Origin: CAYJAZ01 sp964369185 | GTDB taxonomy: Bacteria; Desulfobacterota; Desulfovibrionia; Desulfovibrionales; Desulfovibrionaceae | Assembly (NCBI GenBank): GCA_964369185.1 | Contig: CAYJEN010000004.1 | Span: 21,620 to 85,619, forward strand | DNA: 64,000 nucleotides | Direction of reading: 5' to 3' | Shown here: in pieces, positions 9,232 through 19,000 of the stretch | Layout: each line of letters begins with the position of its first letter | How positions within the stretch are numbered: the first letter of the stretch is position 1 | Notes under the pieces: generated by a model | The model's database searches: none | The model's input: only the letters and a program-made list of their open reading frames with translations | Told to the model about the DNA's origin: nothing | Position numbers and translations under genes: made by a program

Positions 9232-10569
9232 ATGAGCTTTTATAATAAATCTTTGGCTAAAACATATGTAAAAATAGCATGGCCGGCGGCGATTGAAGGA
9301 TTTTTGATAATCCTACTTTCATCAATTGACCTGTTGATGATTAGCTCTTTAGGAGAAAAAGCAGTGGCAGCGGTTGGAGTTTTTTTTCAACCGAGAATGT
9401 CGATTCTCATTTTTGCAAGAGCTTTTGCAGTAGCAATCACACAGGTAACGGCTATGTGGTGTGTATCTGAAAAAGTAAAAGAATTACCTGTTTTTTTAAA
9501 GCAATGTACTACAATTGGATTTATCGGCTCTTTAGGGATTTTACTTCTTACATCATTTTTTATGGAAGATATTCTATATCTTGCAGGTGCGGAAAATTCT
9601 TATATAGATCTTGCACTCGAATATACAATAATAACAAATATCAGCTTGTTTTTCTTTAGTATTTCAATAGTTTTAAATGCTGCTTTAACGGGTTTGGGAA
9701 ATACTAGAGCAATGCTTGCCTCGAATGTGATTGGTAATATAGTCAATCTTATTCTAAACTACTTTTTTATTTATCTATTTGCTTGGGGAGTAAAAGGTGC
9801 AGCTATTGCTACTCTGGCTGGTAGTATAGTGACTTTTTTTGTAACTATCTATTTTGTTAATAGAAATTCAAGTCCTATAGCTTTGAAAGGGTTAAGTGAT
9901 TGGTTGCCTACTAAAAAATACTTTAATCATGTAAAAACAACTTTTTTTAGTACATTTTCAGAACAAGCTTCTGAAAGATTTGGTATGTTTGTGTATACAT
10001 CTTTCGTTGCCGGTCTTGGAGTTCTAAGTTTTTCAACTCATTGTATTTGTATGCTTTTTTGTGATGTATTTTATAATTTTGGGCAAGGTTTTTCTAAAGC
10101 AAGTTTGACGATTTCCTCAAATCTTCGCGGGAAGGATAAGATATCGAATATATTTGTATTCACAAGAACTATTCTGCCAATCAGCATAATAATTGGAGCT
10201 GTGGGAGCTATATTTTTTCTTACAATGGGAAAAGAACTTATAAGCCTCTATACTTCTGATAATGAGATTATAGAACTTGGCACAACTCTTCTTATGATTC
10301 TTTCTTTATCTACAATTCCTCAAATAATTTCGTTGGCTTATTCAGGGGTGCTTAGAGGAATAGGATATGCGAAATATGTCGCACAATATTCTTTTTATTT
10401 GGTGGCAATAGCTAGACCAATTGTGACTTATCTAGTAATATATACTTTTGGATTTGGAATTTATGGTGCATGGTTCATAATTGCATGGGATCAAGCAACA
10501 CGTGCACTTCTTGCAAGTATGAGATTTATAGGAAAGAAAAAGTTAATGATTCCTCCTGCAAGCAGATAA
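9232..10569 (+). CDS. MATE-family multidrug/cation antiporter
   Basis: Inner-membrane efflux pump of the MATE (MatE) family, 445 aa with about twelve hydrophobic helices in two repeats of six. The N-terminal repeat starts KIAWPAAIEGFLIILLSSID, the typical opening of NorM/DinF-like MATE proteins; the second repeat begins near residue 240. It would export cationic compounds using a Na+ or H+ gradient; the coupling ion and substrates cannot be read. The ribosome-binding site is weak. It is transcribed separately after efp and is convergent with rho across a bidirectional hairpin. No regulator is adjacent. Confidence 0.88.
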   Translation: MSFYNKSLAKTYVKIAWPAAIEGFLIILLSSIDLLMISSLGEKAVAAVGVFFQPRMSILIFARAFAVAITQVTAMWCVSEKVKELPVFLKQCTTIGFIGSLGILLLTSFFMEDILYLAGAENSYIDLALEYTIITNISLFFFSISIVLNAALTGLGNTRAMLASNVIGNIVNLILNYFFIYLFAWGVKGAAIATLAGSIVTFFVTIYFVNRNSSPIALKGLSDWLPTKKYFNHVKTTFFSTFSEQASERFGMFVYTSFVAGLGVLSFSTHCICMLFCDVFYNFGQGFSKASLTISSNLRGKDKISNIFVFTRTILPISIIIGAVGAIFFLTMGKELISLYTSDNEIIELGTTLLMILSLSTIPQIISLAYSGVLRGIGYAKYVAQYSFYLVAIARPIVTYLVIYTFGFGIYGAWFIIAWDQATRALLASMRFIGKKKLMIPPASR

Positions 10570-10628
10570 AAAACTTATAATATAAGTAGTTAGAGTGTTA
10601 TCTTCTTGTTATATGTCCTAGCAAAAAA

Positions 10629-10672
10629 ATACCCTTCCTATAAGATATCTTAAAGGAAGGGTTTTGTATTTT
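10629..10672. terminator. Bidirectional terminator between the MATE gene and rho
   Basis: CCCTTCC (10632-10638) and GGAAGGG (10655-10661) form a stem flanked by an A-run on the left and TTTTGTATTTT on the right, so it can serve both convergent genes. Confidence 0.75.
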
Positions 10673-10722
10673 CTCATTTTCCACGAACTTTAGTGGATTA
10701 AATCGACTTAAATGATATAAAA

Positions 10723-12060
10723 CTATTTGCCCATAGCGGCGAGGAAATCCTTATTGTTTTTAGTGCCTTTCATTTTTGCAAGTAGGAATTCTACACTGTC
10801 AATCGGTGCCATAGGTGAGAGCAGTTTTCTTAAAATCCATACACGGTTAAGCACGTCTTCTGAAAGGAGAAGGTCTTCTTTTCTTGTGCCTGATTTATTG
10901 ATATCAAAAGCAGGGAAAACACGTTTTTCAGAAAGATGACGATCAAGGTAAATTTCCATGTTACCAGTACCTTTAAATTCTTCAAAGATAACTTCATCCA
11001 TACGTGAACCTGTGTCTACAAGGGCAGTTGCCATGATGGTAAGCGAGCCGCCGCCTTCGATATTACGAGCCGCACCAAAGAATCTTTTTGGTCTTTGAAG
11101 AGCATTGGCATCAAGTCCACCTGAGAGGATTTTACCTGATGATTGTCCAACAATATTATACGCTCTACCAAGGCGAGTAATAGAATCAAGAAGAATAACA
11201 ACATCTTGCTTCCTTTCAACCATTCTTTTAGCTTTTTCAAGAACCATTTCAGTTACTTGAACGTGTCTATGAGGTGGTTCATCAAATGTTGAAGAAACAA
11301 CTTCTGCGTTTTTCACGGTGCGTTGCATATCTGTAACTTCTTCCGGTCTTTCGTCGATAAGAAGAATAATAAGCTTTACTTCCGGATGGTTAGCATTAAT
11401 TGCATTCGCCATATTTTGAAGAAGAATTGTTTTACCGGTACGAGGAGGAGCAACGATAAGACCCCTTTGACCACGTCCAATCGGAGATAAAAGATCTATA
11501 AGTCTACCGGAATAATTTTTATCACCTGTTTCCATGATGAGCTGACTATCAGGATATACAGGGGTGAGGTTGTCGAACAGAACTGTGCCTCTGCTTGATT
11601 CCGGAGGTTCTGAATTTATTTCAGTTACTTTTGTAAGAGTAAAGTAATGTTCACCTTCGCGTGGAGGGCGAATAAGTCCGACAACTGTATCACCTTTTCT
11701 TAGATGGAATTGTCTAATTTGATTGAGCGAAACATAGATATCGTCTTGACCGGGCATGTAGCTTGAAAGAGGGGAGCGTAGAAAGCCAAATCCTTCAGGA
11801 AGAATTTCAAGTACGCCGTCGCCTAAAAGAGCTCCATTTTGTGTAAGGCAGGCTTGAAAAAGAGCGAAAACTAAATCTTGTTTACGAAAAGAGGCAGCAT
11901 CTTCAATCTCATATTGTTCTGCTAAAGCAAGTAGTTCCGGCATAGTTTTAATTTTGAGATCTCTAAGACTAATCATATTTGCCATGTTTGCTTCGATATT
12001 CTGATCGTGGATTGCTTGTGCTTCTGCATCATGATAACGGGCAGAGGTTCTTTTACGCAT
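10723..12060 (-). CDS. rho: Transcription termination factor Rho
   Basis: Hexameric RNA helicase that ends transcription, 445 aa. The N-terminal Rho_N helical domain is around DLKIKTMPELLALAEQYEIE, the cold-shock-like RNA-binding domain around EGFGFLRS, then the ATPase with Walker A APPRTGKT, Walker B VILLDSITRLGRAY and the Q/R-loop region following SGGLDANALQRPKRFFGAAR. A segment before MISLRDLKIK (about 28 residues) is not part of the standard core, so an internal ATG at the MANMISL position is possible. pth lies upstream, 42 bases away, likely in the same transcript. Confidence 0.97.
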   Translation of the reverse strand: MRKRTSARYHDAEAQAIHDQNIEANMANMISLRDLKIKTMPELLALAEQYEIEDAASFRKQDLVFALFQACLTQNGALLGDGVLEILPEGFGFLRSPLSSYMPGQDDIYVSLNQIRQFHLRKGDTVVGLIRPPREGEHYFTLTKVTEINSEPPESSRGTVLFDNLTPVYPDSQLIMETGDKNYSGRLIDLLSPIGRGQRGLIVAPPRTGKTILLQNMANAINANHPEVKLIILLIDERPEEVTDMQRTVKNAEVVSSTFDEPPHRHVQVTEMVLEKAKRMVERKQDVVILLDSITRLGRAYNIVGQSSGKILSGGLDANALQRPKRFFGAARNIEGGGSLTIMATALVDTGSRMDEVIFEEFKGTGNMEIYLDRHLSEKRVFPAFDINKSGTRKEDLLLSEDVLNRVWILRKLLSPMAPIDSVEFLLAKMKGTKNNKDFLAAMGK

Positions 12061-12102
12061 ATTTTATCCATTATAAAGTTAAAGGTGAGAGGAAATACAA
12101 TT

Positions 12103-12684
12103 TTATTTTAATTTTTCTTTTGCTTTTTTATTAAGGAAAATTTCAACTTTTTCAATACCTTTTATATAAAGGTCATCTAGTTTAGTTTTTTCATTTGAAT
12201 TGAAATTACTAAGCACGTAATTTGCCATTTGTTCTTTGTGTTCTGGTCTTCCAATACCAAGTCGCATGCGGTGAAAATCTTGAGTGCCAAGTCGTTCTGC
12301 TATTGATTTCAAGCCGTTATGTCCGGCTAATCCACCACCGGTTTTTAGACGAATGTCACCGAATGGAATATCAAGTTCATCGTGAAGTACAAGTAAATTA
12401 TCCGCCGGTATATTGTGCCAAGCCATAAAAGGCTGGACTGATTCTCCGGAAAGGTTCATATATGTCTGTGGTTTAAGAACATATATTTGTTGTGTACCAT
12501 TATCTAATTTTTTGGGAAGAATAATTTTTGAAGCTATTCCCTTAAACTTTGAGGCTGAAACTGTATCAATTCTAGCATTGTTTCTTTCAAAGTGTTCTAC
12601 AAGAAAATCTGCAAGCATAAAGCCGAAATTATGACGTGTATTATCATAATTTTTGCCTATGTTGCCTAATCCGACAATAAGCAT
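12103..12684 (-). CDS. pth: Peptidyl-tRNA hydrolase
   Basis: Releases peptides from prematurely dissociated peptidyl-tRNA. 193 aa, the standard length. The N-terminal MLIVGLGNIGKNYDNTRHNFGF contains the substrate Asn and catalytic His (NTRHN); LKPQTYMNLSGE, HDELDIPFG and the GGLAGHNGLKSI loop are all present. It sits between the AMIN/TPR protein gene (34 bases upstream) and rho, so it probably belongs to one leftward transcript. The start ATG gives the family N-terminus exactly. Confidence 0.97.
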   Translation of the reverse strand: MLIVGLGNIGKNYDNTRHNFGFMLADFLVEHFERNNARIDTVSASKFKGIASKIILPKKLDNGTQQIYVLKPQTYMNLSGESVQPFMAWHNIPADNLLVLHDELDIPFGDIRLKTGGGLAGHNGLKSIAERLGTQDFHRMRLGIGRPEHKEQMANYVLSNFNSNEKTKLDDLYIKGIEKVEIFLNKKAKEKLK

Positions 12685-12718
12685 GTTGAAGTATAAACTC
12701 CTTATAAAATAAAATACT

Positions 12719-15700
12719 CTATGGTGTTAGACTGTTGATATCTCTGGCTAATTTTTCAGTTGTAAGTTCAGATGAGGCCATTTTTCCGAAAACGGTATCA
12801 GGTTCACGTCTTACAATTTCTTCTAAAATACTTTGCCAAGTGTTCATATCGTTCATTTTTCTATAAATTCTTGCTTCACGAAGTTGCATACCGCCATAGT
12901 CCGGTGAGTCTTGTGGAACAAATTCAGCGTATCTATTGAGCCACTCAAGAGATTCCGCAAATCTTCCGGCTACTTCAGTTACATCCATAAGAGCAGCAAT
13001 AGATTCACGAATACGTTGAGGATCAGCAAATTCTGAACGGTTTTCCAGTAATTCTTCAAACATTGCAAGAGCATCAAGATTATATTGATAGCTTGCGCGC
13101 AAGTCTTGTTTTTCTTCGGCATCACGAGCAAGGAAGTAAGTAGCATAAGCTCTTTGATAAAGAGGAATTTCTGTGTTTTGTGCCAAGTTTGACCATATTG
13201 GCAATGCGCGTGAGGTTAGACCCAGATTTTGCGCAGAAAGTGCCGTAGTATAATCATGTTGGTCACGAACGTCAAGTGGCATTGTCCAAGAATTAACTTT
13301 TTCGTCCATAGCAAGGATAGCGTCCCAGTTACCTTGAGAAAGATAATGCGCTAAAAATATATTATATGCATAAAGACCGTATTTAGGATCTTGCTCTGTT
13401 TCTATGAAAGGTTCTAGTAATTCTAACCCCTTAGCTTGATCGCCTCTATTAAGATAAGCACGTGTAAGTGCAATTCTTAAATCGTCTTCAAGTGGGAGGT
13501 AGTAGTCATGCACGTAAGGATATTTTTCCCAAAGCGCAAGAACTCTATTGTAGTTTTCTTCTTCAAGAGCATTTGCAAGAGTATGTGCAAAAGAACGAAG
13601 GAGAATATCTCCGGCAACATTATATTGTAATCTATCCGGATATTTAGTCATAACTTCTTCGGCATAGTTGAGCGCAGAAGTATAGTCTTTATTATAGAAG
13701 CTGAAAGCCGCGAGACGAGTAAGAGCATCAACTGCTTCAGGAGATTCTGCATAATCATCAAGAATGATTTGATAGTTTATTGAAGGAATACGAGGGTTTG
13801 GTTGGTCGTATAGATTTAATAAAAGATCAAGACTTGGATTTACAGGTGTAAAAGTGTTTTCTGCCATTCTCAAGAGAGATTTAGGCGCATAAGGGGAATC
13901 AGGGAAGATATTTAATATTTCAAGCTGAACTTTTGTTGCTGCATCTTTATTATTGAGTGCGTAGTAAAGAAGTGCTATTTTATTAAGAATTTCAGGTGTT
14001 TCTTCGCTTTTTGGATTGATGTTATACTGAGTCCAAAGTGTTTCTAGGGCATCACGTAGTTTTCCTTGTGAAATTTGAACATCGGCAGACATAGGTAAAA
14101 AGTCTGGGTTATCAAGATAAGCAGAAGGCCATCTAAGATTTACGAACTCTATAAGAGGAAGAGCTTTTTCGTAAAGACCTTGTTTATAATATGCGAAAGC
14201 TTGTGCAATTGCAGAATTTTCAGCAAGAAGACTATCAGGATATTCAGTTACAATTTGATCAAAAGTATCTGCGGCAAGTGCGTATTGACCTTGTTTAAGA
14301 TAATCTCTACCTAGTCTAAAAAGAAGATTCGGAACGGTAAGTTCATAAGGATACTGTTGTTTTAAAAACATTATGTAACCCTTTGCATCTTCTTGGTTTC
14401 CCATTAGTAAATGGGTATAGGCAAGAGTTGTTATAGCATTTGGAACGCGCTCAGAAGAAGGGTTATAATTCATTGCTTCAAGAGCTGCATTTAAAATTTC
14501 TTGACCATTTTCTTGAAGAGTATCCTTATAGAGTTCTGCTTTTACTTTAACAATTTCATAAAGTAAATCTTCTTTTAAATCTTGATTGATAGTAGGATCT
14601 TTATCAAGGCGTAAATCTTTAAGTTGTTCTAAAATTGGGAGAGCAGCTTCATAGTTTCTATCTTTTAGTAAATCATCAGCTTGAAACATAAGAGCTTTAA
14701 CATCAGGTGGAGCAGGAACTTCATTTCCTTCAGCATCTTGATAAATTATTGTTCTATTAAGCGCTTTTGCTTCTTCAACTGTAGTTGGCTCAACATCTGA
14801 TGCAAGCGCAACTTGAGTAACTTCACCGCTTGCAGAGTCCTCACGAACCATTTCATCAAGTAATACAGGAGCGATTGTTCCATCTAATACTTCAGCCTCA
14901 GCCGTTTCTATAGATTCTTCAACCGGTGTTTCTTCTTGAATAATTTCTTCTTGAACAGCAACTTCTTCAGTATTTTGGATAGGTTGACCCTGTTGTTCTT
15001 CTACTGCTTCAACAGTTTGAGGAGTTTCGTTTTCAGGTCTTTCAAAGAGTGCAGCATTTTCAGGTGATATACCTGTTTCGATTGCTTGAATTGGTGCAAT
15101 TGAATCTACTTCGTCCATAAATTCAAATGTTTCGTAGTCTTGCGGTTCATTCCCTTTATAAACTTGGGTAGGCACAGCAACTGAATCTACAGTATTTGCA
15201 GGGGTATCTTTAAAATCTGCAATAAATGAGTTACCGTAGTAAATTTTTTCTGCAGCTTCATCAATTTCTTCTAAATTATTTGTTGGAAAAGGCGATTGTG
15301 GAGGGGTTTGAGCAGTTTGAGGCAAAGCAGCTGGAGGAGTTACATTTGATGTTGCTCCTGCTTGATTTGCTTCTACAGAATCTCTAAGACTTGGTTGATT
15401 TTGGTTGTTTAGAGCGGGGATATCCACTTCATCTACATGCTCTATAACATTTTGAAGAGGGTTTTCTTCAACTTGAGGAGTTTGAGCAGAAACTTGAGGA
15501 GCCGGAGGAATTGTTATTTGTTGTGTAGATATCTGATTTTGATTTGTATTTTGTGCAAGTGGAGTAGTGTCAACTGCTTGAATAGGTGCTTGAACTACAG
15601 GAGCCGGCGGACTAGAAATAGGCGGACTTTGTGGTGTAGGCTGTGTAACAGTTTGATTTTGTACAGGTTGTTGAACCGGAGCTTGTGGCGGTGTTGGTGT

Positions 15701-16135
15701 AGTAGCACTACGCTCTTCATAAGGATAAAATCGTGAAGCCAGAGAATCTTGATAAATATCAAGTACTAAGGTGTTGTTATCCGGTTGAGTATAGATATAA
15801 CCAAAGTCAGATTTATTCATACTGAGTTCAAGGGTGTTTCCATTTTTTCTAAAGTTATGGACGAAATCGCCTTGAGGGAGTGAACCTGTTTGGTTTATTT
15901 CAGTATCTGAAGCACTTGCAGGTAGTTGAATTGAAATATTCAACCCATTATTTCTTTGTATATAGAAACTGTCAACTGGATTATCGAATTGAATTACAAG
16001 TCTTTCTCTATTTTGCATAGGAAGCCACTGCCACGTTGCAGCACTCGCAATATTGACACTGGAAAGAAGAAAGAATCCTGTACAAAATAAAGCTTTTTTT
16101 GATTGTAAAATCGGGAACTTATTATATTTTTTCAT
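12719..16135 (-). CDS. Giant exported AMIN-like/TPR protein
   Basis: 1138-aa periplasmic or envelope protein of unknown exact role. A signal peptide (MKKYNKFPILQSKK, then a hydrophobic core ending ASA) is followed by an AMIN-like beta domain at about residues 33-130 (rich in alternating hydrophobics, e.g. RLVIQFDNPVDSFYI). A Pro/Gln/Glu low-complexity linker covers about 140-470, and more than ten TPR-like helical repeats run from about 485 to the end (e.g. LLFRLGRDYLKQGQYALAADTF). AMIN domains often bind peptidoglycan and TPRs bind proteins, so a scaffold at the cell wall is a reasonable inference. The adjoining upstream gene is a sigma-54 activator, 62 bases away. Confidence 0.8.
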   Translation of the reverse strand: MKKYNKFPILQSKKALFCTGFFLLSSVNIASAATWQWLPMQNRERLVIQFDNPVDSFYIQRNNGLNISIQLPASASDTEINQTGSLPQGDFVHNFRKNGNTLELSMNKSDFGYIYTQPDNNTLVLDIYQDSLASRFYPYEERSATTPTPPQAPVQQPVQNQTVTQPTPQSPPISSPPAPVVQAPIQAVDTTPLAQNTNQNQISTQQITIPPAPQVSAQTPQVEENPLQNVIEHVDEVDIPALNNQNQPSLRDSVEANQAGATSNVTPPAALPQTAQTPPQSPFPTNNLEEIDEAAEKIYYGNSFIADFKDTPANTVDSVAVPTQVYKGNEPQDYETFEFMDEVDSIAPIQAIETGISPENAALFERPENETPQTVEAVEEQQGQPIQNTEEVAVQEEIIQEETPVEESIETAEAEVLDGTIAPVLLDEMVREDSASGEVTQVALASDVEPTTVEEAKALNRTIIYQDAEGNEVPAPPDVKALMFQADDLLKDRNYEAALPILEQLKDLRLDKDPTINQDLKEDLLYEIVKVKAELYKDTLQENGQEILNAALEAMNYNPSSERVPNAITTLAYTHLLMGNQEDAKGYIMFLKQQYPYELTVPNLLFRLGRDYLKQGQYALAADTFDQIVTEYPDSLLAENSAIAQAFAYYKQGLYEKALPLIEFVNLRWPSAYLDNPDFLPMSADVQISQGKLRDALETLWTQYNINPKSEETPEILNKIALLYYALNNKDAATKVQLEILNIFPDSPYAPKSLLRMAENTFTPVNPSLDLLLNLYDQPNPRIPSINYQIILDDYAESPEAVDALTRLAAFSFYNKDYTSALNYAEEVMTKYPDRLQYNVAGDILLRSFAHTLANALEEENYNRVLALWEKYPYVHDYYLPLEDDLRIALTRAYLNRGDQAKGLELLEPFIETEQDPKYGLYAYNIFLAHYLSQGNWDAILAMDEKVNSWTMPLDVRDQHDYTTALSAQNLGLTSRALPIWSNLAQNTEIPLYQRAYATYFLARDAEEKQDLRASYQYNLDALAMFEELLENRSEFADPQRIRESIAALMDVTEVAGRFAESLEWLNRYAEFVPQDSPDYGGMQLREARIYRKMNDMNTWQSILEEIVRREPDTVFGKMASSELTTEKLARDINSLTP

Positions 16136-16197
16136 TTTTTATCTCGATGTCCGATGGTTTCTGATAAAAAGTACTATGCAAAAAATGTGCAAAATCT

Positions 16198-17343
16198 TTA
16201 TTCGAGATTTCTCTTTTTCAATTTTTCGATGAGGGTAGTACGTTTAATGCCTAAAAGTTCTGCGGCATGATTTTTTACGTTATCGCATCTATCAAGTGCC
16301 TCGTCAATTATTGAGTTTTCAATTGTTTCGAGAAACTCTTTTAGTCCAAGATTAGATTCTTCTAGTTGGGCTAGAGTTGGAAAAGAGAAAGTTTCGTCAT
16401 CATCGTCATCAATAGGAGGATTTAGAATACTTTGTAAGTCTAGAGGCTTAGGTTCAGTTTTTGTTGCAAAATTAAGCGCACTTGTTTTATTTTGAATTGT
16501 TAGAGTTGAAGTTTTTTCTCTAGTTTTTTCTTTTTCAAGTGTTGCTAAAACTGATTCAGGAAGAGGAGGCAAATCCTCAATATTTCCAATTGAGTTGAGA
16601 ATTTTTGCTGGAATATCTTCAATGCAGATTGTATCCCCGTCAACAAGGATACTAAGTCTTTCCATGAAGTTTTCAAGTTCACGGACGTTTCCATGCCATG
16701 GATACGCTAGGAAAATTTGTTGTGCTTCTTGTGAGAGTTTTAGTAGTTCTCTACCTTTCTTCTCGCAAAAATGCCCTAAAAAGCGATTAATTAGGAGGAA
16801 AATATCATCTTTTCTTTCTCTAAGAGGGGGCAAATGAATAGGGATTACGTTTAGGCGATAATATAAATCCTCACGGAATCTACCCTGTTCAACTTCTTTT
16901 TCTAAATCTCTATGTGTTGCAGCGACAATTCTGACATCAACCTTACGTGGTCCGCTTCCGCCAACACGCTCGATTTCTTTTTCTTGTAAAACTCGGAGGA
17001 TTTTCACTTGCAAGCTTGCGTCCATCTCACCGATTTCATCAAGAAAAATTGTACCGCCCTCAGCAATTTCAAAGCGACCGAGTTTGGTATTCATTGCGCC
17101 TGTAAAAGCACCTTTTTCATGTCCAAAAAGTTCTGATTCTAGTAATTCTTTAGGGATTGCACCACAGTTGATTGGAATAAAGGGCTTATTTGTTCTTAAA
17201 CTGCGTGTGTGAAGTGCACGCACCATAAGCTCTTTGCCTGTGCCTGATTCTCCGGTAACTAATACTGTGCTATCTGTTGGTGCTACTTTGTCAAGTATTT
17301 TAAATACTTGGGCAAGTGATGAATGTTCACCTATAATTTCCAT
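16198..17343 (-). CDS. Sigma-54-dependent activator without receiver domain
   Basis: bEBP-type transcription activator, 381 aa. The AAA+ domain starts almost at the N-terminus: Walker A GESGTGKE, the sigma-54-contacting GAFTGA loop (GHEKGAFTGAM), Walker B GTIFLDEIGEM and the arginine-finger region RFREDLYYRLNVIP. The C-terminus has a Fis-like helix-turn-helix, HAAELLGIKRTTLIEKLKKR. There is no response-regulator receiver or GAF domain, so activity must be controlled in trans or by abundance, as in some flagellar activators (FlrA/FleQ-like minus the N-domain). A sigma-54 promoter precedes fliK 5 kb away, suggesting but not proving a flagellar target. An acidic DDDDDE stretch lies between the two domains. 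Confidence 0.92.
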   Translation of the reverse strand: MEIIGEHSSLAQVFKILDKVAPTDSTVLVTGESGTGKELMVRALHTRSLRTNKPFIPINCGAIPKELLESELFGHEKGAFTGAMNTKLGRFEIAEGGTIFLDEIGEMDASLQVKILRVLQEKEIERVGGSGPRKVDVRIVAATHRDLEKEVEQGRFREDLYYRLNVIPIHLPPLRERKDDIFLLINRFLGHFCEKKGRELLKLSQEAQQIFLAYPWHGNVRELENFMERLSILVDGDTICIEDIPAKILNSIGNIEDLPPLPESVLATLEKEKTREKTSTLTIQNKTSALNFATKTEPKPLDLQSILNPPIDDDDDETFSFPTLAQLEESNLGLKEFLETIENSIIDEALDRCDNVKNHAAELLGIKRTTLIEKLKKRNLE

Positions 17344-17480
17344 AGTATTCTCTTGCTGATTGGTTAGAAAGAATTGATATTTGCAATCTATAAACTATTT
17401 ACTTTTCACTGTCAACTCATTGACAATGAGGCTGTTTAACAGCTTTTGCTATTGCCATATATTTTTCACTGATATGAAAA

Positions 17481-17533
17481 TTTACTTTGACACCGCTTGA
17501 AAGACAAAAGAATTAATTTAGAAAGTATTTTAA
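17481..17533 (-). repeat. Right-arm fragment of the dispersed element abutting copy 2
   Basis: The stretch TTTACTTTGACACC through GAATTAATTTAGAAAGTATTTTA repeats, with several changes, the terminal arm found at 17630-17685 in the adjacent full copy. It is therefore a partial second element fused head-to-tail with copy 2. The copy and fragment together fill most of the 338-bp gap between the sigma-54 activator gene and moeA. Confidence 0.6.
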
Positions 17534-17685
17534 GGTGTTTTTCTAAATTAAGAGATTTTGCCTTTTTGACAAGAAAAAGTGAATTTTTATGAAGTGCAGT
17601 GTATTTAAAACATACATAAACTGAATAAAAAATTACTTTGACGTAGTTCAAAAGGCAAAAGAATTAATTTAGAAACATACCCTAA
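17534..17685 (-). repeat. MITE-like dispersed element, copy 2
   Basis: About 150 bp. The outer arms TTTCTAAATTAAGAGATTTTG and the inverse of TTTCTAAATTAATTCTTTTG match over about 27 of 31 positions, including the inner GCCTTTTTGAC/GTTCAAAAGGC part. The interior is nearly identical to copy 1. Its TTAGGGTATGTTTC end starts at the very stop codon of moeA. There is no ORF of note. Confidence 0.78.
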
Positions 17686-18953
17686 TCAAATAATAATACA
17701 TCTATATCACTTGAAGCTTCTATTCCTTCAGATTTAGCATCAATTCTCAACATTCCATCGCTTTTTACCAGCGTACGCAACAAGCCGGAATGCCCAAGAA
17801 TTGGTTTTGCATAAAGAGAGCCATTTTCCATATAGAGAGCAACCCTTACGTAATCTTCTCTGCCATGTTTTGAAGCTATATTTCTATCAAGAATTGCTTT
17901 GCAAGAATGCCAAGTGTTGAGGTTGAAAGCTAAATCATCGTAAGTGATATACTGAATATAAGGAAGCACAAGGCGATGCATAACAATCTGCGCTGAGGTA
18001 ACTTGACCAGGAAGACCACAAATAAGAGTGTTCTTATATCTTGCAAAAATTACAGGTTTACCCGGACTCATTGCGATTCCATGACAAAGGATTTCGCACT
18101 CCGGTAGAGACTTCAAAACTTTAATTGTAAAATCTCGCATACCTACAGAGCTTCCGCCGGAGAGTAGAAGTATATCATTATTATCAGAAATAGCATTTTC
18201 GATAGCAGATTTTAGCTCATCAAAAGAATCGTTCACAATACCATAAAGAGTAGGTTCTGCATGAACTTTTTTTAGTAATGCTGAAAGAGTATAGGAGTTT
18301 ACATCTCTTACTTGCCCTTTTCTTATATTGGTATCAATAGGCATAACTTCATCACCGGTTGATAAAATTCCTACTTTAACTTTAGAATAAACAGGAATAT
18401 CGCTTACTCCAAGAGCAGCAAGCATTCCAATTTCTTGAGCTTTTAAAAATGTTCCGGCTTCAAGAGCAATAGAGTTTGCTTTTACATCTTCGCCTTGTCT
18501 CATCATAAAAGAAAAAGGAGCGACTGATTTTCTAATTTCAATCATATTATCGCCAAGTTCTTCTGTGTGTTCAACCATAACAATAGCATTTGCGCCTTGC
18601 GGGGGAATACCACCCGTAACAACGCCGGCACATTCGCCTTCATTTAGATAACCATCCGGTATATCATCAATATTGAAGTTCATTACATTTTTTAAAAAGA
18701 TTGGATTGGAATCACTAGCACCGAAAGTATCTTCTGCATGAACTGCGTAACCGTCCATAGCAGAACGATTTGAAAGAGGTAAATCTTCTTTTGCGCGAAT
18801 TGCACGAGATAAAATTCTATTGTCAGCATCAAGAATATTTATAAGTTCTTCACATTCAACAGTGTTTTTTCTGTGTTCATTGAAAGGAGCTTTAAATGAT
18901 TTTAATATTTCAATAATTTCTTCAACGCTTAATACTTCAAAAAAATGTGACAT
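17682..18953 (-). CDS. moeA: Molybdopterin molybdenumtransferase MoeA
   Basis: Inserts molybdate (or tungstate) into adenylated molybdopterin in molybdenum-cofactor synthesis; 423 aa, the usual length. The N-terminal domain reads LPLSNRSAMDGYAVHAED, the standard MoeA motif; the central MoCF-binding domain has GILSTGDEV, RDVNSYTLSALL and LLLSGGSSVGMRDF; the C-terminal beta-barrel begins after GLPGQVTSA. The TAG stop lies inside the end motif of the adjoining repeat element (TAGGGTATG on this strand). It is preceded on the same strand by the 4.5S RNA gene. No other moa/mob genes are nearby. Confidence 0.95.
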   Translation of the reverse strand: MSHFFEVLSVEEIIEILKSFKAPFNEHRKNTVECEELINILDADNRILSRAIRAKEDLPLSNRSAMDGYAVHAEDTFGASDSNPIFLKNVMNFNIDDIPDGYLNEGECAGVVTGGIPPQGANAIVMVEHTEELGDNMIEIRKSVAPFSFMMRQGEDVKANSIALEAGTFLKAQEIGMLAALGVSDIPVYSKVKVGILSTGDEVMPIDTNIRKGQVRDVNSYTLSALLKKVHAEPTLYGIVNDSFDELKSAIENAISDNNDILLLSGGSSVGMRDFTIKVLKSLPECEILCHGIAMSPGKPVIFARYKNTLICGLPGQVTSAQIVMHRLVLPYIQYITYDDLAFNLNTWHSCKAILDRNIASKHGREDYVRVALYMENGSLYAKPILGHSGLLRTLVKSDGMLRIDAKSEGIEASSDIDVLLFD

Positions 18954-18965
18954 AGCTGTTCTCCA

Positions 18966-18993
18966 AAATAAAAAAGCGCAAATTTCTTTGCGC
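18966..18993 (-). terminator. Intrinsic terminator of the 4.5S RNA
   Basis: On the minus strand GCGCAAA-GAAA-TTTGCGC (18976-18993) is followed by TTTTTTATTTT, 8 bases after the ffs helix and before the moeA start. Confidence 0.85.
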
Positions 18994-19000
18994 CTTCTAA

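Noticed and set aside
17400..17700. CRISPR array, suggested by repeated AATTAATTTAGAAA words
   Set aside because: Only two or three spaced copies with inverted partners; spacing and symmetry fit a nested terminal-repeat element, not a direct-repeat/spacer array.
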